Shown: piece after piece, positions 60,601-64,000 of the stretch
Position numbering within the stretch: position 1 is the first letter of the stretch
How the letters are laid out: each line of letters starts with the position of its first letter
Source: Limnomonas spitsbergensis
Lineage: Eukaryota > Chlorophyta > Chlorophyceae > Chlamydomonadales
Assembly: GCA_037349105.1 (NCBI GenBank)
Contig: JAYJMM010000123.1
Span: forward strand, 6,262,001 to 6,326,000
Reading direction: 5' to 3'
Length of the DNA: 64,000 nucleotides
Made by a program: the position numbers and the translations under genes
Notes under the pieces: model-generated
The model's input: the letters and a program-made list of their open reading frames with translations, nothing else
Databases searched by the model: none
What the model was told of the DNA's origin: nothing

Positions 60601-60725
60601 GCCTCGTCATGAGCGTCGGTGCTGGTGACATGTTGACATCATGACGCGTGCTTTTGCTGCTACTCTGGGGAAACTGTTCCGACAGGCCGCCGGTGGGCCC
60701 TTCGACAGGCCGACAAGTGAGCCTT
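57699..60725. other. Convergent intergenic region between TBC1D31 and gene C
   Basis: 3 kb without a frame I can support. Contains small duplications (CAGATCTC-GA-CTA-C units at 58110-58220; GGCAGCAAGCA twice near 57735) and a 19-bp CCATGCTCAGCTACCACA repeat at 60455-60560. Confidence 0.45.
57877..57881 (+). promoter_or_regulatory. Possible TGTAA polyadenylation signal
   Basis: TGTAA, the usual green-algal poly(A) signal, at a plausible 3' UTR distance from the TBC1D31 stop. Confidence 0.4.
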
Positions 60726-60861
60726 TCAGCAGGCCACCGGCCGGGCATAGCGGGGGCTGTCAGGCGTATAGACAGGGGATAGGCAGCCCAGCGGGCGCAG
60801 CAGGGGATGCCGGGCGGGTGAGGCGTGGGAGGATGAGGTGGGCAGCTTGAAGCAGGGCGCT
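60726..60861 (-). CDS. Gene C terminal exon (tentative)
   Basis: CCAGCAG|AGCGCC; APCFKLPTSSSHASPAR ... RYARPVAC, then TGA at 60728-60726. Chosen because frame and codon use fit; no homology seen. Confidence 0.35.
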
Positions 60862-63711
60862 CTGCTGGTGAGGGTCCAGATCTCAACAAGCAGCACACCG
60901 GCATGCCCCTCCCCGCGCTGCTCTCTCTCCCTTCACCAGCCTTTCTTGTCTCTTGGCACCCTTGACACTTGAACCTAACTGGCCAGCTGAACGTTCAGAG
61001 ACACCATGCAGGCAGCCTACATCAGCTTCATTCAACCAAGTGGCCTGTCGAAGCGTCAAACTTGAGCCGAGCAGACCGGTTGCATGACCAGAGCTACCAT
61101 GCAAGCAGCATGTCGCTGCTTCACACTTCAACCGAGTGGCTGCTGAAGCGTCACACTTGAGCCGAACGGGAAGATTGTGTGATCGGAGCCGCCATGCAAG
61201 TAGACAGCCGAAGCTTCAAATAAAACTTAACGGGCCAATTGCGCGTTTAGGGCCGCCATGCATGTCGCCTGCCGAAGCTTTACAGCCGCGTAATACCTAC
61301 GAAGGGTAATGAGGAAAGGATCACTCATGTAGTCATGTGTGAGCCAGAGAGAGTCAGTGGGGACATCCGCACCCAGACACAGTTGAGTCTGCCTCTTGGC
61401 CACTCCATTTAAGACGGGACACAATATCAGTTTGCCTGCAAGCCGCCTCTCACCTGAACACCCTCTGCCGGTCCTGGTGCACTAGCTGAGGCTTGATGTC
61501 TTGAGGCACTCCTGGGGCAGCAGTACAGTCACAGATTTGGAGGGGATGATGTGCATAAAAGCAGTACAGTCACAGATTTGGAGGGGATGATGTGCATATA
61601 AGCAGTACAGTCACAGGTTGGGAAAGGGGGTGATGTAGAAGTCAGCAATGCAGCCGCAAGCTCCCAGATTGGGAGGGAAGTGACGCACAAGACAGAGGAA
61701 TAGTCACACCTTGTGTGGAGACATCCCAGACTGGCATGATCAGGGCCGCAAACCCCAAACCCTGAAGAGGGACGGTTTCCCAATTATCTCACAGCAAACC
61801 CTCAGATGCATCTGAGCATGGCTAGGTCACTCCTGAGTAACTCCTGGGTAACTCCTAGGTCACACCCAAGTCACTCCTATGTAACTCCTGGGTAACTCCT
61901 AGGTCACTCCTGGGTAAGTCCTAGGTCACACCTAAGTCACTCCTATGTCACTCCTGGGTAACTCCTGGGTCACTCCTGGGTCACTCCTACGTCAGTCCTG
62001 GGTAACTCCTGGGTAACGTTTAGGTAAGTCCTGGTGCCGCATACACCATATTACCTAGTTTTGGCCCTGAGCCCTCAATCCTTGGTACTAGTTAAACCCT
62101 CAACCTTGGGTGCTGCCCAGCCCTTAACCTTCATCCCAAACCCCAACCCTGAAGGGACATGGAACCCAGTCTAACCCTCAACCTTCGGTGTCACCTGGCG
62201 GAAGGTCTGTCAGCAGGAACAGCAGCAAGTCCGCCGCTCGCGCATATCCCTCGACGCTGGACGGAAACAAGCTGAGCAGCTCATCAGCAGCAGCGGCGCG
62301 GCTGCGTGGTGGTGTGGGTGAGGGGGGGGGGTGAGGAGGGTGAGTGGAGGGAAGGGGGGTGAGGGTGAGAAGGGGGGTGGGGGTGAGTGGTTGGAGGAAA
62401 ACAAGCCCAGCAGCTCATCAGCAGCAGCGACGCGGCTGCGCGAGTATATATGAGGAGGGTGAGTGGAGGGTTGGAGGGTGAGTAAGCAAGGTTGGGGCAA
62501 AAAGCCCAGCGGCTCATCATCAGCAGCGTGGCTACGTCGGTGTGTGTGTGTGGGGGGGGGTGAGGGTGGGGGTGGGGGGGCAACAAACCTATAAGCTCAT
62601 CATCGGCAGTTGTGCGACCAGGTGAGGTTGTGTGTGTGGGGGGGGGGTTGAGGGTGGGGGTGGGGGGGCAACAAACCTATAAGCTCATCATCGGCAGCTG
62701 TGCCACCAGGTGAGGTTGTGTGTGTGGGGGGGGGTTGAGGGTGGGGGTGGGGGGGCAACAAACCTATAAGCTCATCATCGGCAGCTGTGCGACCAGGTGA
62801 GGTTGTGTGTGTGGGGGGGGGTTGAGGGTGGGGGTGGGGGGGCAACAAACCTATAAGCTCATCATCGGCAGCTGTGCGACCAGGTGAGGTTGTGTGTGTG
62901 GGGGGGGGGGGTGAGGGTGGGGGTGGGGGGGCAACAAACCTATAAGCTCATCATCGGCAGCTGTGCGACCAGGTGAGGTTGTGTGTGTGTGGGGGGGGTG
63001 AGGGTGGTGGGGGGGGGGGCAACAAACCTAGAAGCTCATCATCGGCAGCTGTGCGACCAGGTGAGGTTGTGTGTGTGGGGGGGGGAGGGGGGGGAGGGAG
63101 TGGTTGAGGAGGCAACAAACCCAGCAAATCTTCAACAACAGCAGCAGAGCGGCCGAGTGAGGATGTGTATGCGTGTGGTGAGGTGGGGGTGGGGGGGTGA
63201 GGTTGAGAGGTTGAGGGGGAGTGGATGAGGGGGAAGCAGGCATAGCAGATCCTCAACGGAAGGGGCATGGCCGAAAGAGGGTGTGCATGGTGTGGTGGTG
63301 GGAGGGGGGAGGAGGGTGAGTGTCGTTGGTGTGTGGACGAGGGGGCAAGGGTGACTGGTGGGGGTGTGGACGGGCCGAGGGGGGAGGGTGGGTGGTGGTC
63401 GTGGTGGTAAAACGAGCTTAGCAGCTCAGCAGCGGAGGCGGTACGGCTGAGGGGAAAAGGAGGAATGGTGATGTGTGTGGGGGAGATAAGAGCCACGATG
63501 TAGCTGAATCGTAGCTGAAGCTGAAAGGGATCTAATGAGGGGTGAAACGCTAACAGAGGAACCCTCATAAATAGGCACTGGGTCGCACCTGTACCGCAGG
63601 GCGCTGTCCAGTACAATGTCCGGCCCCGAGGGAAGCTGGGCCTGTCGGTCGGCAGCCACCTGGTGACGCAGGTCCGCCAGCAACCTGCCATCTAGGCAGG
63701 ACAGCAGCGCC
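60726..63711 (-). CDS. ATG1: Gene C: C-terminal part of a probable ATG1/ULK autophagy kinase
   Basis: Minus exons 63711-63589, 62301-62195, 61511-61454 and 60861-60726 (TGA) join in one frame (intron phases 2, 1, 2), about 140 residues; the gene starts right of the window. The core ALRYSRAAAADELLSL ... GYARAADLLLFLLTDLPP resembles the C-terminal MIT-type helix domain of plant ATG1 (AALDLG..GGVKEM ... YSKAVRLLVFLLVEAP), which in the family binds ATG13. No kinase domain is in the window, so the call rests on this tail only. Alternative: another MIT-domain protein. The last exon is the least certain. Confidence 0.45.
60905..61290. repeat. Degenerate ~75-90-bp repeats (gene C last intron)
   Basis: CGAAGCGTCAAACTTGAGCC, TGCATGACCAGAGC-ACCATGCAAG and variants repeat about four times. 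Confidence 0.55.
61454..61511 (-). CDS. Gene C exon
   Basis: CTGCCCCAG|GAGTGC; VPQDIKPQLVHQDRQRVF; donor TTCAG|GTGAGA. 58 nt, phase fits its neighbours. Confidence 0.45.
61516..61690 (-). repeat. ~45-bp repeats adjoining a gene C acceptor
   Basis: GCAGTACAGTCACAGATTTG plus GAGGGGATGATGTGCAT, about four copies; on the gene's strand each carries the TGTGACTGTACTGCT that precedes the exon at 61511. Confidence 0.7.
61805..62035 (-). repeat. ~11-bp array (AACTCCTGGGT), about 20 copies
   Basis: On the gene C strand the unit reads ACCCAGGAGTT/ACCTAGGAGTG, resembling the acceptor junction CCCCAG|GAGTGCC of the next exon. Confidence 0.8.
62195..62301 (-). CDS. Gene C exon (MIT-like helices)
   Basis: CCACGCAG|CCGCGC; RAAAADELLSLFPSSVEGYA ... 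LLLFLLTDLPP; donor CGCCAG|GTGACA. Confidence 0.55.
62302..63460 (-). repeat. ~87-bp array carrying a gene C acceptor junction, about 12 copies
   Basis: Plus-strand units AAGCTCATCATCGGCAGCTG plus TGCGACCAGGTGAGGTTGTG, then GTGTG(G)n, GAGGGTGGGGGTGGGGGG. The first part is the start of the exon at 62301 (AGCTCATCAGCAGCAGCGGC) with its acceptor. Six central copies (62590-63060) are nearly identical; outer ones are diverged. Confidence 0.8.
63589..63711 (-). CDS. Gene C exon (ATG1-like, internal)
   Basis: TTGCCCCAG|GGCGCT; LLADLRHQVAADRQAQLPSG and DIVLDSALRY; donor TACAG|GTGCGA, phase 2. Two decayed acceptor-side copies lie upstream (to the right) near 63785-63815 and 63862-63895. Confidence 0.55.
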
Positions 63712-64000
63712 CTGGGGCAAGCGATAACAAGGGGACGAGTTCATGGTTTAATACCTATGGTTCAGGGCTTTGGTGGTGGATGTGGGGGGGGAGTAGGCAC
63801 CCTGGTGCAAGCGATCACTAGGGGATATGAGCCTTTTAGTGGATGGGAGAAGGGAGGGGGGGTAGGCACCCTGGTGCTGGCGGCCAGGAGTATAGGAGGA
63901 CAGGGCTGAGGGGTGAAGGGGTGAAGAAAAGAGGAAAGGTAACGCTGCCCTGTTCGACCAACCACTGCGCGCCCCTCTAGGGAACGGTTTCCTGTGTTGC
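63712..64000 (-). other. Gene C upstream intron to window edge
   Basis: Contains two copies of CACCCTGGTGC(AA)GCGATCA-like sequence copied from the acceptor of the 63711 exon. No further exon recognised before the edge. Confidence 0.4.

Overview
The window looks like nuclear DNA of a green alga, most probably a chlamydomonadalean (Chlorophyceae). Exons are short and GC-rich, almost all with GT-AG junctions. Introns carry telomere-like CCCTAAA debris and long minisatellites, a TGTAA motif of the kind green algae use for polyadenylation follows one stop codon, and low-GC LINE relics sit in introns. No bacterial-type operon, rRNA or tRNA was seen.

Four genes can be assembled by hand from reading frame and splice phase. 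Gene A (+, <1-3207) is the 3' end of an unrecognised gene. Gene B (-, 13163-8086, five exons, about 356 aa) encodes a probably conserved protein I cannot name. Gene C (-, >63711-60726, four exons) is the C-terminal part of a probable ATG1/ULK-type autophagy kinase. Most of the window is one gene of about 44 kb (+, 13482-57698, 27 exons, about 1,928 aa) that I identify as an orthologue of TBC1D31 (WDR67): WD40 propeller, degenerate TBC domain, coiled coil, then a long low-complexity tail. TBC1D31 is a centriolar-satellite/basal-body protein, which fits a flagellate alga. Gene B and TBC1D31 are head to head with about 320 bp between start codons; A/B and TBC1D31/C are convergent pairs.

The standout observation is structural. 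Nearly every exon is flanked by decayed tandem copies of its own end: acceptor plus first exon bases upstream, or last exon bases plus donor downstream. Several of these copies have grown into large arrays: a 90-bp array carrying the exon 9 donor (about 2 kb), an array carrying the exon 9 acceptor (about 2 kb), a 12-kb array of a 51-bp G-rich unit that starts with the intron 13 donor motif, and an array in gene C on the opposite strand carrying an acceptor. In two arrays the splice site is frequently mutated (GT to GC, CAG to CCG). This suggests that intron growth here is driven by repeated tandem duplication across exon-intron junctions.

Remaining sequence: 3.2-8.1 kb is a TE-relic and simple-repeat region (a TIR element, a gene or TE fragment with an inverted partner at 11.9 kb, pyrimidine tracts). 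Intron 19 of TBC1D31 holds a 5'-truncated LINE with one in-frame stop. 57.7-60.7 kb is non-coding as far as I can see.
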